DNA from: Ereboglobus sp. PH5-10
GTDB lineage: Bacteria > Verrucomicrobiota > Verrucomicrobiia > Opitutales > Opitutaceae
Direction: 5' to 3'
Length of the DNA stretch: 64,000 nt
Assembly: GCF_029504735.1 (NCBI RefSeq)
Contig: NZ_JAQFIP010000006.1
Coordinates: 109,921-173,920, forward strand
Notes under the pieces: generated by a model
Databases searched by the model: none
What the model was told of the DNA's origin: nothing
What the model saw: only the letters and a program-made list of their open reading frames with translations
Part shown: one piece after another, positions 36,661 through 45,900 of the stretch
Position numbering within the stretch: the first letter of the stretch is position 1
Layout of the letters: each line of letters begins with the position of its first letter
Translations under genes and position numbers: made by a program

Positions 36661-37542
36661 TTACCCGTGCACGATTTCGGTGCCGATGCCCTTGTCGGTG
36701 AAAATTTCCAGCAGGAGGCTGTGCGGCAGGCGTCCGTCGATGAAGTGCACGCGTTGCACGCCTTCCTGAAGCGCGCGAATGGCGCTGTTCACTTTCGGGC
36801 GCATGCCCTTGTCGATGACGCCTTTCTTTTTGAGGTCGTCCACTTGGGAAATTTTCAGCGTGGAGATCAGCGAGTCGGGATCGGAGGGATTCGAGAGAAG
36901 CCCGGGCACGTCGCTCATATAAACGAGGCGGCGGGCGCGCAGCGCGCTGGCGACGCGGCCGGCGGCGAGGTCGGCGTTCACATTGTAGGGCTTGCCGTCG
37001 AGGCCCTCGGCGACGGGCGAGATGATCGGTGTGAAACCGTCGGCGATTTCCTTTTTGATGATCTTGATCTTTACCTCGGTGACATCGCCGACGTAGCCGA
37101 GGTCGATGGGGTTGCCGTCGTCGTCGGCCGTGATTTTGGCGCACTCGAGCACGCTGTCGCCGGGCACGCCCTTGGGTTTTCCCTTGGCGGCGCAGACGGC
37201 GCCGCAGACGTCCCTGTTCACAACTTCATCGAGTGTTTTTTTGACGATGGCCATGGTCGCCTCGTCGGTGACGCGCATGCCCTGCACGAAATTGGCCTTC
37301 AACCCGGACTCGGCCATGGCCTTTGTGATCGCCTTGCCGCCGCCGTGGACAACGACGACATTGATGCCGACCGCTGCGAGAAACGCGATATCGTAGGCGA
37401 CCCGGTTGCGGGTGATGGGATCGGGGTCGTCCATGAAACTGCCCCCGTATTTCACGACAAACGTGGAACCGTGGAAATCCTGAATGTAGGGAAGTGCTTC
37501 AAGGAGCACCCTGGCCTTGGCGGTGACTTCGGTGACGTTCAT
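36661..37542 (-). CDS. argB: Acetylglutamate kinase
   Basis: This amino-acid kinase phosphorylates N-acetylglutamate, usually the arginine-feedback step. The 293-residue product has [22 protein letters not shown], and the ATP-binding [11 protein letters not shown] and [11 protein letters not shown] segments. Length fits the hexameric, arginine-sensitive group. It leads the argBD operon, and the 416-base upstream gap should contain its promoter. Confidence 0.95.
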   Translation of the reverse strand: MNVTEVTAKARVLLEALPYIQDFHGSTFVVKYGGSFMDDPDPITRNRVAYDIAFLAAVGINVVVVHGGGKAITKAMAESGLKANFVQGMRVTDEATMAIVKKTLDEVVNRDVCGAVCAAKGKPKGVPGDSVLECAKITADDDGNPIDLGYVGDVTEVKIKIIKKEIADGFTPIISPVAEGLDGKPYNVNADLAAGRVASALRARRLVYMSDVPGLLSNPSDPDSLISTLKISQVDDLKKKGVIDKGMRPKVNSAIRALQEGVQRVHFIDGRLPHSLLLEIFTDKGIGTEIVHG

Positions 37543-37958
37543 GTCGGTTCAGCACATGCCGCGCGCGGCCGTGTATGGATGATGCGAAATGATGATGAGG
37601 GTGCTCACGGTTTTATTGTGACTTGATTGCTTAGCGCACACCGTGCGGGTTTTTCGATAAAATAATTTCACGTGCAGCATTTTGCCGCCGGAAAATCCGG
37701 ACCCCAGCGCGGCAGGTTTGATCGTATTCGGGAGCGTTTCCATTCCGATGACGGGGTAAAGGCACTTGTCAAAGGATGGTCGCGACGCAATCTTTCGCGG
37801 CATGAAAACCACCGTTTCCAAAAACGCACGCTCGGTTCCGACGCCCGCCGCTCCATAGGGATGGCAATCCCTTCCCGGCCCTCATGCCTAAAGGTAGACT
37901 GCTCCAAAATCTGGAGTTTGAAAAACCAACAAACATCGACTCCCCATAAATCCTATTC
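37543..37958. other. Intergenic gap upstream of argB and the AT-rich lipoprotein gene
   Basis: There is no convincing gene. A short GC-rich open frame (37802-37858, start MKTTVSKNARS, 18 codons) has a start and normal codon use but stops early, so it may be a gene remnant. Dyads are present: AGGGAT-GGCA-ATCCCT (37857-37872), which overlaps that frame's end, and CTCCA-AAATC-TGGAG (about 37902-37916). The region must carry the promoters of the two divergent genes. Confidence 0.4.
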
Positions 37959-38582
37959 ATGAAATACTTTGTCGCATTTTATCTTATTGCCCTTGGCGGA
38001 TGCCTAACAATGAACGCCGTGAGTTTGGCGCCTCCTAAAAAGAGTTACACTAGTAAAAACGAGCATTTTGTTTTAAGGGTAATGCCAGGTGTGGAAAATC
38101 TGCCTGGAAGGGAAACTGCCATTGCGCTTGTGTTCCAATTCAATGACAAAACTTGGGGTTTCGATAAAAAGAAACAATATCGTTTGATAAATAAAGTGGC
38201 TCCCTCTTTCGCGCGCATAAGTGATTCAGGTGAAGTTGTCACATTCGATGACTATGCCAAGTTGGGCGGGGAGAACAGCGTTGTGCTATATGCACCCGAT
38301 GGTAAGCTTAAGGCGCAATACAGCCTAAAGGAGTTGATGCCGTCTTATGCGATTGAAAAATTAAAAACGGAATCAGTTAAAGAAATGACAGATGCATTCG
38401 GATTATTTTGGTATAAAGATTCTTATTTCTATGATTCAGACATAATTATATATACAAATGTTGGTGGTGTGATCGCAATTTCAAATAGTGGCTCTGTAGA
38501 GTATACTGATAGTAAAAACAACAAATCCATAAAAATGCAGTCGGCGGGGAAATTGAAACCTCCGCCGTCTGCGGCTAACTAA
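37959..38582 (+). CDS. AT-rich orphan lipoprotein-like protein
   Basis: The 207-residue product starts with a short signal and a LGGC lipobox at Cys15. The mature part is Lys/Ser/Tyr-rich beta-strand sequence with no recognised domain. Codon use is clearly AT-richer than its neighbours (many aaa, att, ttt codons), which points to recent acquisition. It is on the strand opposite the kinases on one side and argB on the other, so it is not in an operon. Function unknown. Confidence 0.65.
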   Translation: MKYFVAFYLIALGGCLTMNAVSLAPPKKSYTSKNEHFVLRVMPGVENLPGRETAIALVFQFNDKTWGFDKKKQYRLINKVAPSFARISDSGEVVTFDDYAKLGGENSVVLYAPDGKLKAQYSLKELMPSYAIEKLKTESVKEMTDAFGLFWYKDSYFYDSDIIIYTNVGGVIAISNSGSVEYTDSKNNKSIKMQSAGKLKPPPSAAN

Positions 38583-38624
38583 TGGTTCGTGGCTTTGCGC
38601 CATGCTTTTTCACGAAGCGCGCGT

Positions 38625-40352
38625 TTAGCAGCGCTCGCACTGTATTGAAAAAACGAATACAGAGCCCGTCTTGTCGCTGTTTTCGGCGATGATTTCGCCA
38701 TTCATCAGCTGTATGAGATGCCGGGAGATTGTCATCGCCAGCGAGGACACTTTCGCGGACGGGGCGGGGGAGGGCGCCGCGCCGGTCGAAACGCCACGGA
38801 TGGAAAAACGCAATGTCACCATGCCGTCGTTGTTGTCCGTGACGGACGCGGCCAGTTCGATTTTTCCGGCGGAGATGGCCCCGGCCGCGTTGAGCGTGTA
38901 ATTGGCCAGTATCTGGCGCAGCCGCATCGAATCCACCATGATTTCGACCGGCACCGCGGCGTCCGCGCGCGCCGCGTATTCCAATGGTGCTTTCGCCGTG
39001 GTTTCCCTGACGGAGTTGACGACGTCATCGATCAGCGAGCGCAGGTTGCAGCAGTCGAGATGGAGTTGGGCGCTGCCGGATTCGATTCGTGAAAGATCGA
39101 GAATGTCGGCGCTCAGGCGCGCGAGCATTTCGCCGTTTTTGCGAATATCCTCCACGCATTCGCGCTGCCGGCCGTCCAGCTCGGTGTCCGCCAGCAGGCT
39201 CGAAAAGCCAAGGACGCCATTGAGCGGCGTGCGCACTTCGTGGCTCATCATGGCCAGGAACGCGCCCTTGGCGCGACTGGCGTTTTCCGCGCTGTGCCTG
39301 GCTTGCTGGAGCTGTTGGTTGCGCCGGGTGCGCTCGGTCAGGTCGGTGATGATAAAAATGCAGCTAAACACATCCCCCCTGCCGTTTTTGCGGCGCACCG
39401 CCGTGGAAACCACGTTCGCGGGGTAGGGCTCGCCGTTTTTACGGCGCAACATCACTTCCGAATCCGGCGGGAATCCCTTGTTCCAGGAGTCCATCCAGAG
39501 TCTTTCGGACACGTCCTCGGCGGCGAGGTCGGGCGCCCGCATCGCGAGCAGTTCATCGCGCGAGTAGCCGGTTTGCCGCGCGAGGCCGCCGTTGGCGTAT
39601 ATCACGCCCGCGTCGAGTCCCGCGATCATGATTGCGTTTTCGCACTGGTCCGCGGCCATGCGCAATCCCTCGATCATGCGCTCCCTGCCCGTGCTGCGGC
39701 GCGCGATGCCGTAAGCGGCGAATGGCATTCCCATGAGTATGAGGCACACCAGCAATCCCCGCCCGCCATCGGCCGCGCATTCGGAGAACCATGTTTTTCC
39801 ATCGAGGTTGTAGCGCACTATGTCTGCCGCCGGCTGCGCGCGCAAGGGGGTGACGGACGGCGCCACGAACGCATGGGCTTCGACAATAAACCCGCCGGCC
39901 GGTCCGAGTATGTGCAAATGGACGACCGGTTCGTTTTTGTTCACAAGCCTTTGGATTAACTCCGGCTTCACAAACGCGGTGCATCTTTCACCCGCGGGCG
40001 GGGTTTCCGGCGTGTCCGGCGGGCTTGAATGCACGAGGCACGTCGCCTCGCCCGTTCGTGTGTCGCACCGCAAAAGCTCCATTGTTTTCACGGAGGGGGC
40101 GGCGTCGCGCACATTGTCCATGCGCTTTTCCAATTCCGCGCGGACCTTTGCGCGCAGGGCGGGCGAATCATTGGTCAGGTCCGCCAGGTCCTCGTCGGAA
40201 AATGAGAGCGCCAGCATCTTCAATCCCGCCGCCGCGTTCTGTCTGTGAAACGCGCTCCGGTGCATGCAGCGGGCGACGCCGGCGCAGACGCTCACCGTCA
40301 GGATGAGTGCAAAGACAATCACCGCCTTTTGCCTGCCCGACAAGGCCTTCAT
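38625..40352 (-). CDS. Histidine kinase with ruined ATPase domain (kinase 2)
   Basis: The 575-residue product has TM1 (about 9-28), an extracytoplasmic sensor, TM2 (about 200), a PAS domain, and an intact HisKA box, [10 protein letters not shown] (His at about 371). The HATPase domain keeps an N-box-like NYTLNAAGA. The segment that should read DxGxG...F...GLGL is replaced by a Ser/Ala/Pro-rich stretch ([15 protein letters not shown]), about 15 residues shorter than in its neighbour. The tail then resumes in frame with [13 protein letters not shown]. It is therefore not a frameshift; ATP binding is probably lost. Its ATG overlaps the stop of kinase 3 by four bases (ATGA), so translation is coupled. 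It probably depends on another kinase to phosphorylate its histidine. Confidence 0.88.
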   Translation of the reverse strand: MKALSGRQKAVIVFALILTVSVCAGVARCMHRSAFHRQNAAAGLKMLALSFSDEDLADLTNDSPALRAKVRAELEKRMDNVRDAAPSVKTMELLRCDTRTGEATCLVHSSPPDTPETPPAGERCTAFVKPELIQRLVNKNEPVVHLHILGPAGGFIVEAHAFVAPSVTPLRAQPAADIVRYNLDGKTWFSECAADGGRGLLVCLILMGMPFAAYGIARRSTGRERMIEGLRMAADQCENAIMIAGLDAGVIYANGGLARQTGYSRDELLAMRAPDLAAEDVSERLWMDSWNKGFPPDSEVMLRRKNGEPYPANVVSTAVRRKNGRGDVFSCIFIITDLTERTRRNQQLQQARHSAENASRAKGAFLAMMSHEVRTPLNGVLGFSSLLADTELDGRQRECVEDIRKNGEMLARLSADILDLSRIESGSAQLHLDCCNLRSLIDDVVNSVRETTAKAPLEYAARADAAVPVEIMVDSMRLRQILANYTLNAAGAISAGKIELAASVTDNNDGMVTLRFSIRGVSTGAAPSPAPSAKVSSLAMTISRHLIQLMNGEIIAENSDKTGSVFVFSIQCERC

Positions 40353-42556
40353 GCGCGCCTCCCTTCCAAGGCCGTCCGGGTCGCGTTTGCGAGCGCGCGG
40401 ACCAGTTCGTCATAGTGGGCCGGCTTTGGGAGCAGCGCGCAAAACGCGCCGCCCGTGCGGAGCCTCGCCATGGCGTCCGCGCCCGTGTCCATCAGGCCAA
40501 TTATGGGAATGGTGCGCAGCGTGATTTTTTCCACAAACCCGCGCCATGCGCCGCCATCGCGCGCCGCGCCGCAATCAACCACAACCGCGTCCCAGGTGTC
40601 GCAATCCAGCCCGTCAAAATCATCGGGCGAAATCGCGGCGGTCGACGCGCCGCGCGCGGAAATCTCGCGTCTCAACTCGGAGGCGAGCCCCGGGCAATCC
40701 GAAACGACAAGAATCCGCGCGCGCTCGAGCTCGGGCATGGTTTCCGGCGGCGCCGCGTCGGGAGGCAGTTCGCATGTCACGGAAAAATGAAACACGGAGC
40801 CCTTCCCCGGTTCGCTTTCCACGCAAATATCCCCCCCGAGCATGTGGATGAGATGGCGGGAAATCGCCAGCCCGAGGCCCGCGCCGCCGTAGCGGCGCAC
40901 ATTCGTCGAATCGGCCTGCCAGAAGGGGATGAAAAGTTTTTCCTGGTCCTCGCGCGCGATGCCTATGCCCGTGTCGCGCACCGAAAACAGCAGCGACATG
41001 CGGTTCCTGTTCGCGGGGTCATTGCCGCCCGCATTACCCGAGGAAATCACCTTCAGCCGTATTTCCACTTCGCCGTTTTTAGTGAACTTGATCGCGTTGC
41101 CGGCCAGATTGAGCAGCACCTGGCGCAGGCGCGTTCCGTCAATGATGATCGCGCGCGGCACGTCGCGCATGATGTTGCGGAGCAGAACTATGTTTTTCTG
41201 CGCCGCCTGGGGCGCCACGATGTCGAGCGTTTCCTCAATCAGCACGCGGGGTTCCGCGAACACGGGCGATATTTTCACCTGCCCCGCCGTGATGTGCGAG
41301 AAGTCGAGGATGTCGTCCGTGAGCCGCACAAGCGTGCCGGTGCTTTTTTGGATGATTTCGGCGTATCCCTCCTGCTCACTGTTAAGAGGCATGGCCCGCA
41401 ACGAACCCGAAAGCGCGACCAGATTGCGGAGCGGCACGCCCACCTCCTCGCTCATCGCATGCAAAAAAACACTTTTGGCGCGGTCCATTTGCTCGGCTTG
41501 TTCCTTCTCCAGGAGCAGCGCGGCGTCCCGTTTTTTTTGCCCGGTGATGTCGACGATAACGAGGATCATCGTGTCCACGCTGCCGGACTCGTTGCGCACC
41601 GGCGTCAATGTGGTGCGCACGGGATAGGTCCGCCCGTCCTTTCTGCGAAACTCCCATTCGACCTCCACCGGCGCGCCCGTCCTCAGTATTTCCAACCGCC
41701 GCTCGATCTCCCTCGGCTCGGGCTCCGCGCAACGCCAAATGCGCCATTTCAAGCCCATTAGCTCGTTTTTTTCATACCCGATTTGCGCGCAAAAGGCGGG
41801 GTTCACATAATTGATCACGCTGTCGAAACTGGAAATGACGATCGCGGTTTTTGTCTGCTCGATTGCCTCGCCGAATTCGCGCAGCCGGACACTCTGCCGG
41901 TTGCGAAAACGCCCCAGCGTGTAGGCGGCGAAAGGCAGGCCGAGCGCCACCCACACGGTGAACACGCGCCAGAGCACGCTTTCGGAGATGTGCCTTATCC
42001 AGTAACTCGCGTCCACATCGTAGCGCAGCACATTCATCAAGGGCTTCCCGTTGACAGGCTCCTGCGGCTCGCCGGCGCGCGCATACGCGCTCACCCAACG
42101 CTTGTCCAGCCAGTCGCGGTGAAACAAACGCACGGTGGTTTTCGCGCCGCCCGCCAGTTCGAGCACGGGGCGCGCATCCGGCGTGCCGTCAAGCGAATCG
42201 CCCGCGCGCGGCACACGCGCCGCCTCCTCGCCCGGCCCGGTGGCCGCGAGGCAAACGATGCGCCCGCTTCGCCTGTCGAGCCGGATGAGCTCCATGAAGG
42301 CAAGCGCCGGGTGGCTGTCCAGGAGCTCCGCCTGCCGCTCGCTGATCTCATCATATAATTTTGAGTCAGCATCGCCGAGCAGCCCCGTCAGCTGCGAAAC
42401 CTCGTCGATGGGAAACGCGAGCGCATAATGCAGCACGCCGGCCTCCAGTTTCCCGCGCTGGTTTTTATACATGCGGAAGCACTCCAAGCCTCCTCCAAGG
42501 AGTCCAATGGCAAAAATCGCAATGCAGACAATGATTGTTGTCCTTTTCGAAAGCAT
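40349..42556 (-). CDS. Histidine kinase lacking the phospho-accepting His, with altered receiver (kinase 3)
   Basis: The 735-residue product has TM1, an extracytoplasmic sensor with an EVSQLTG motif, TM2, and a PAS domain. The dimerisation helix H box reads SEEVGVPLR: the position of the conserved His is Glu370. The HATPase domain is complete: [18 protein letters not shown] box LFIPFWQAD, and GAGLGLAIS. The C-terminal receiver-like domain (about 615-730) keeps the phospho-Asp (VVVDCG, Asp661) and the Lys in LLPKP. One of the two N-terminal acidic residues is Ser (VVSD), and the usual Thr is replaced. It can probably bind ATP but cannot phosphorylate itself in the normal way. The start at 42556 begins at the membrane anchor; an ATG at 42610 is also possible. 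Confidence 0.88.
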   Translation of the reverse strand: MLSKRTTIIVCIAIFAIGLLGGGLECFRMYKNQRGKLEAGVLHYALAFPIDEVSQLTGLLGDADSKLYDEISERQAELLDSHPALAFMELIRLDRRSGRIVCLAATGPGEEAARVPRAGDSLDGTPDARPVLELAGGAKTTVRLFHRDWLDKRWVSAYARAGEPQEPVNGKPLMNVLRYDVDASYWIRHISESVLWRVFTVWVALGLPFAAYTLGRFRNRQSVRLREFGEAIEQTKTAIVISSFDSVINYVNPAFCAQIGYEKNELMGLKWRIWRCAEPEPREIERRLEILRTGAPVEVEWEFRRKDGRTYPVRTTLTPVRNESGSVDTMILVIVDITGQKKRDAALLLEKEQAEQMDRAKSVFLHAMSEEVGVPLRNLVALSGSLRAMPLNSEQEGYAEIIQKSTGTLVRLTDDILDFSHITAGQVKISPVFAEPRVLIEETLDIVAPQAAQKNIVLLRNIMRDVPRAIIIDGTRLRQVLLNLAGNAIKFTKNGEVEIRLKVISSGNAGGNDPANRNRMSLLFSVRDTGIGIAREDQEKLFIPFWQADSTNVRRYGGAGLGLAISRHLIHMLGGDICVESEPGKGSVFHFSVTCELPPDAAPPETMPELERARILVVSDCPGLASELRREISARGASTAAISPDDFDGLDCDTWDAVVVDCGAARDGGAWRGFVEKITLRTIPIIGLMDTGADAMARLRTGGAFCALLPKPAHYDELVRALANATRTALEGRRA

Positions 42557-42796
42557 GCCGGTTTTACGGAAAAAATTCGGGAAAAGCGTGGCACAATCAA
42601 AAGCCATCATTCAACGGCAAGGACGGCATCGCCTGATATTGCATGTCTTTTTTACAATATGCGCGGGGCGAAAACGCCGTGTCAAAACTCCCGCGCCGAG
42701 TTTCTGGCTTGCTGAAAACGCGCATTGTAAGCGCGCCATGGAGGCCCTGGCCGGGTTCCCGCGCAACGCCGGAGGTGTTTTTCCGGGCTGAAAAAG

Positions 42797-42871
42797 TGGT
42801 GCCAGAGGGCAGGATTGAACTGCCGACCAAGGGCTTATGAGTCCCCTGCTCTACCACTGAGCTACTCTGGC
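42797..42871 (-). tRNA. tRNA with CAT anticodon (tRNA-Met, elongator type)
   Basis: The 75-base cloverleaf includes an encoded CCA end. The acceptor stem is GCCAGAG/CTCTGGC, the D arm GCTC-AGTGGTA-GAGC, the anticodon loop CTCATAA (anticodon CAT), and the T arm GGCAG-TTCAATC-CTGCC. The anticodon stem has a G-T pair at 27-43 and an A-G mismatch at 31-39 next to the loop. It lacks initiator features, so elongator Met is most likely. A lysidine-modified tRNA-Ile(CAT) cannot be excluded from sequence alone. Confidence 0.92.
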
Positions 42872-42983
42872 AAAAAAACGGGACTGCTTACCGAACCCAA
42901 AAACGGCGGAGTCTCAAGACAAAACTTCAGCGCCGCCAAATAGCGCGTATGATTGGCGCGTGAAGTCAGTCGATCCAGCCGGC

Positions 42984-45900
42984 TCACCAAAGCCTGCGAT
43001 AGCCGAGGTTTAGCGCCCACGGACGCTCGTAGTCTTTTGCGCGACCGTATTCATAATCAAAATACAACTGACTGCCGCTGTTGATGCGATAACCGACACC
43101 GGCACCGGCTTCCATGCGCCAACCGTCGAAATTCACCGTCAGGTCGCGGCCATGGGCGTGAATTTCGCCATCGTTGGTGTCGGTTTTCACCACGCCGAAT
43201 TTTCCGTAGAAAGACCACCTCGTGTCCTTGAGCTGGCGGCCAAAGCGCACCATGCCGCGATATTGCGCGGAGGTCGCGTCGTCCACTTTCACGTCGATGG
43301 CCGCGTTTGAGGGCGTGGTGCGATAGCTCGCGCCTTCCAATCTCGCCACGGCCGCTTGCACGCTGGGTTCCATCCACCAGCCGCCGGCGTGTTCAATGCG
43401 ACGGCCGATTTCCAGCGACCCGCCCCAAGCATTGCTGTTGTAGCGCCCGTGCACCGGCCGGCCTGAAATGGTGCTCACGTCAAAGCGGTGCTTGTAGCGA
43501 TCCGCCTTGAGAACGAGGTCGGCATACCAGCCGTTGTTTTTGATCATCGTCCCGTAAAGCCCGAAGGAGGCATTGGTGGTTTTGCCATCACTGTTCCGGC
43601 CAAAGTCGCGGGTGATGCGGCCCATGTCCACAAAGGCTCCGAAAAGATTCACACCCGTCCCGGTGCCAAAGGCTTTGTCGCCGCCGACGGTCACGCCGTA
43701 GGAGTGTTGTTTGACTCTGCGTCCGGAGAGGGGGTTGGTTGCGTTCAATTGGTGTCCGCGTGCGCGCGTCCAGATGGAGCCGGCTGCCGCGGGAATGCCT
43801 TCGCCGCGAATATCGCCCATGCGCAGATACAGGGCGTCGAGCGAGTAGTGCCAATCCTTGCCGATCAACGACGCCGTGTCGATGATCGCGTCCGCGGCCT
43901 GCGAGAGGCCGGTGCTGTAAAGATACCATGTGCCGGGATCGAGCGAGAGGGTGCTTTCGGATGAGGCGCCGTTGGCAAACTTGAACTCCGTCAGACCGAA
44001 TTCCAATTTCCCCGACTCCAGTTGGTAGAACGCCGTGCCCGCTGTATCGGTGATGAGCGGGATCGCCGTTTCGTCATTGCTTGGCAGGTTTCCAAGCGCG
44101 GTGATGCGCACGGTGAAAACACCCGCGCTGCCACCGGTCACGGTCAGATGGTTGGCAACCTCGCCGGATTGTTTGAGGCCGGAAATACCCGTGAAATCGA
44201 CATTGAAGCCAAGCGTGCCGCTCGCGCCGGCAAGGCCGGCGACCGTGGCGCGATGGAACGCGGGCGCATTGTGGACAAAACCAAGCGTTGCCTCGGCGAG
44301 CGTGACATGGCCGAGGCGCGCGCCGTCGAGAGCGACGAGGATTGTCGAGTCCGCGCCGGCGAGCACGCTGGCGGAGTCGAGGCCGAGCGCATGCGTGGCG
44401 CTGAGCCAAACAGTCGCGCCTTCGAGAAGGCTGTTAGCGATGACGTTGTCGTGCTCGATTGAAAGCGCACTGTTCGCAATCCGCATCGTGCCTGAACCGC
44501 TGACATTGTTGGCGAGCGTGCCGCTCACATTGTGATAGCCAAGAGCCGCATCGGCGCTCACTTCGATCGGAGCCCCGGCGAGCGCCGCAAGATTCATGAG
44601 AACCAGGCCGCCGCCTTCCACAAACCCGGAGCCGGTGAAGTCAGGATTTGCATTCGGGATTGTGACAGTGCCTGTGCTGGCTTTCACAAAATCCCCCGCT
44701 CCGAGCAGGGAGAGGTTGAACGGTTGCGCGGTTGACGACTGCACATCGAGCACGAGCGCGCCGCCAACAAAGACCGAGCCGGCGTCGCCGAGAGCGGAGG
44801 CGTGGTTGAGCGTGGCGGTGGCGCTTGCGGCGATGTTGGTGGTGATGGCGAGCGCGGTGTTTGCATCGGTGACGAGCAGGTTGCCGCCGTCGAGATTCAG
44901 CGCGCCGGTGCCGCTCATGGCACCCGTGCTCGCGCCGCCGTTCGCCACGGTGAGCGTGCCGCCGTTGAAGAGCAGCGCGCCGGCGTTGTCGAGCGCGCCG
45001 ACGGTCTGCGCGGTGTGGTTCAGGTCGGCGGAGGCGGTTGAGGAAATGGACAGCATGCTGGTGTTGCCAAACGCGCCGCTGTTGCCCGCGACGAGTGTGC
45101 CGCTTGTGACTGAGGTCGTGCCGGAGTAGGTGTTGCCGCCGTTGTTGAGCGTGATGGCACCGGTCGCGCTGATTTGCAGGTTACCGGAGCCGCTGACGAG
45201 CGCGTGCAGTTCGTCGGCGCCGAGAGGCGTGTTTTTTTCGCCATCGAGAACCGCCGTCTTGTCCGCGAGCAATTCGAGATGCGTGAGAGTGTAGGAGAGT
45301 TGCAGGCCGTCGTTGTCAGCCGTGACCGCAAAGTCATAGGTGCCGCTCGCGATGGTGCCGCCGGATTGCGCGATGTCGCGTTGCGACGCGCCGGTAAGCT
45401 CGTTGCCATTCTTGTCAACAAGGTTGCTGCCGCTGACGATCGTCTTGCTGCCTTGGGCGAGCGTGGTGCTTGTGACGAGCTGGATATCGAGACCTTCGTC
45501 TTGTTGCAACAGTGTCAGCGCATCGACATCCATGCCGGATGTGTCGACCATGACGACGGAGTTGCCGACGGCCAGCGTGCCGGTGTTGACGATGCCGGCG
45601 GCGGTGCCGCTCGCGTCCATAGTAAAGGCGATTGTGCCGCTGGAGAGTTCAAGGTTGCCGATGTTTTGCGCTCCGCCGCCGACATCGGTGCGGTTGTTTT
45701 TATCGACAACCAACGTGGCGTTTGTGAGCGCGAGAGTGTTTTCGGCGGTCAAATCGAGGCGGTTGTTTTGCAGCACCACGCGTCCGGCGAAGTTTGTGCC
45801 GGTCGTGCTGCCAAAGGCGATGGTGCCCGAGTTGTTGACAAGCAGCGCGCCACCGCCGGTGAGCTGGTGGTCGAACTTGTAATCGCCGCCCATGCCGACA

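Noticed and set aside
36611..37144. Upstream extension of argD
   Set aside because: It reads out-of-frame through argB; ATG 36610 gives the normal aminotransferase N-terminus.
37802..37858. Small gene of 18 codons
   Set aside because: Too short and without a ribosome-binding site or homologue visible; recorded only within the gap.
38625..40352. Frameshift as the cause of the lost G boxes in kinase 2
   Set aside because: The sequence resumes in the same frame with [13 protein letters not shown] and ends normally, so the loss is an in-frame replacement and shortening.
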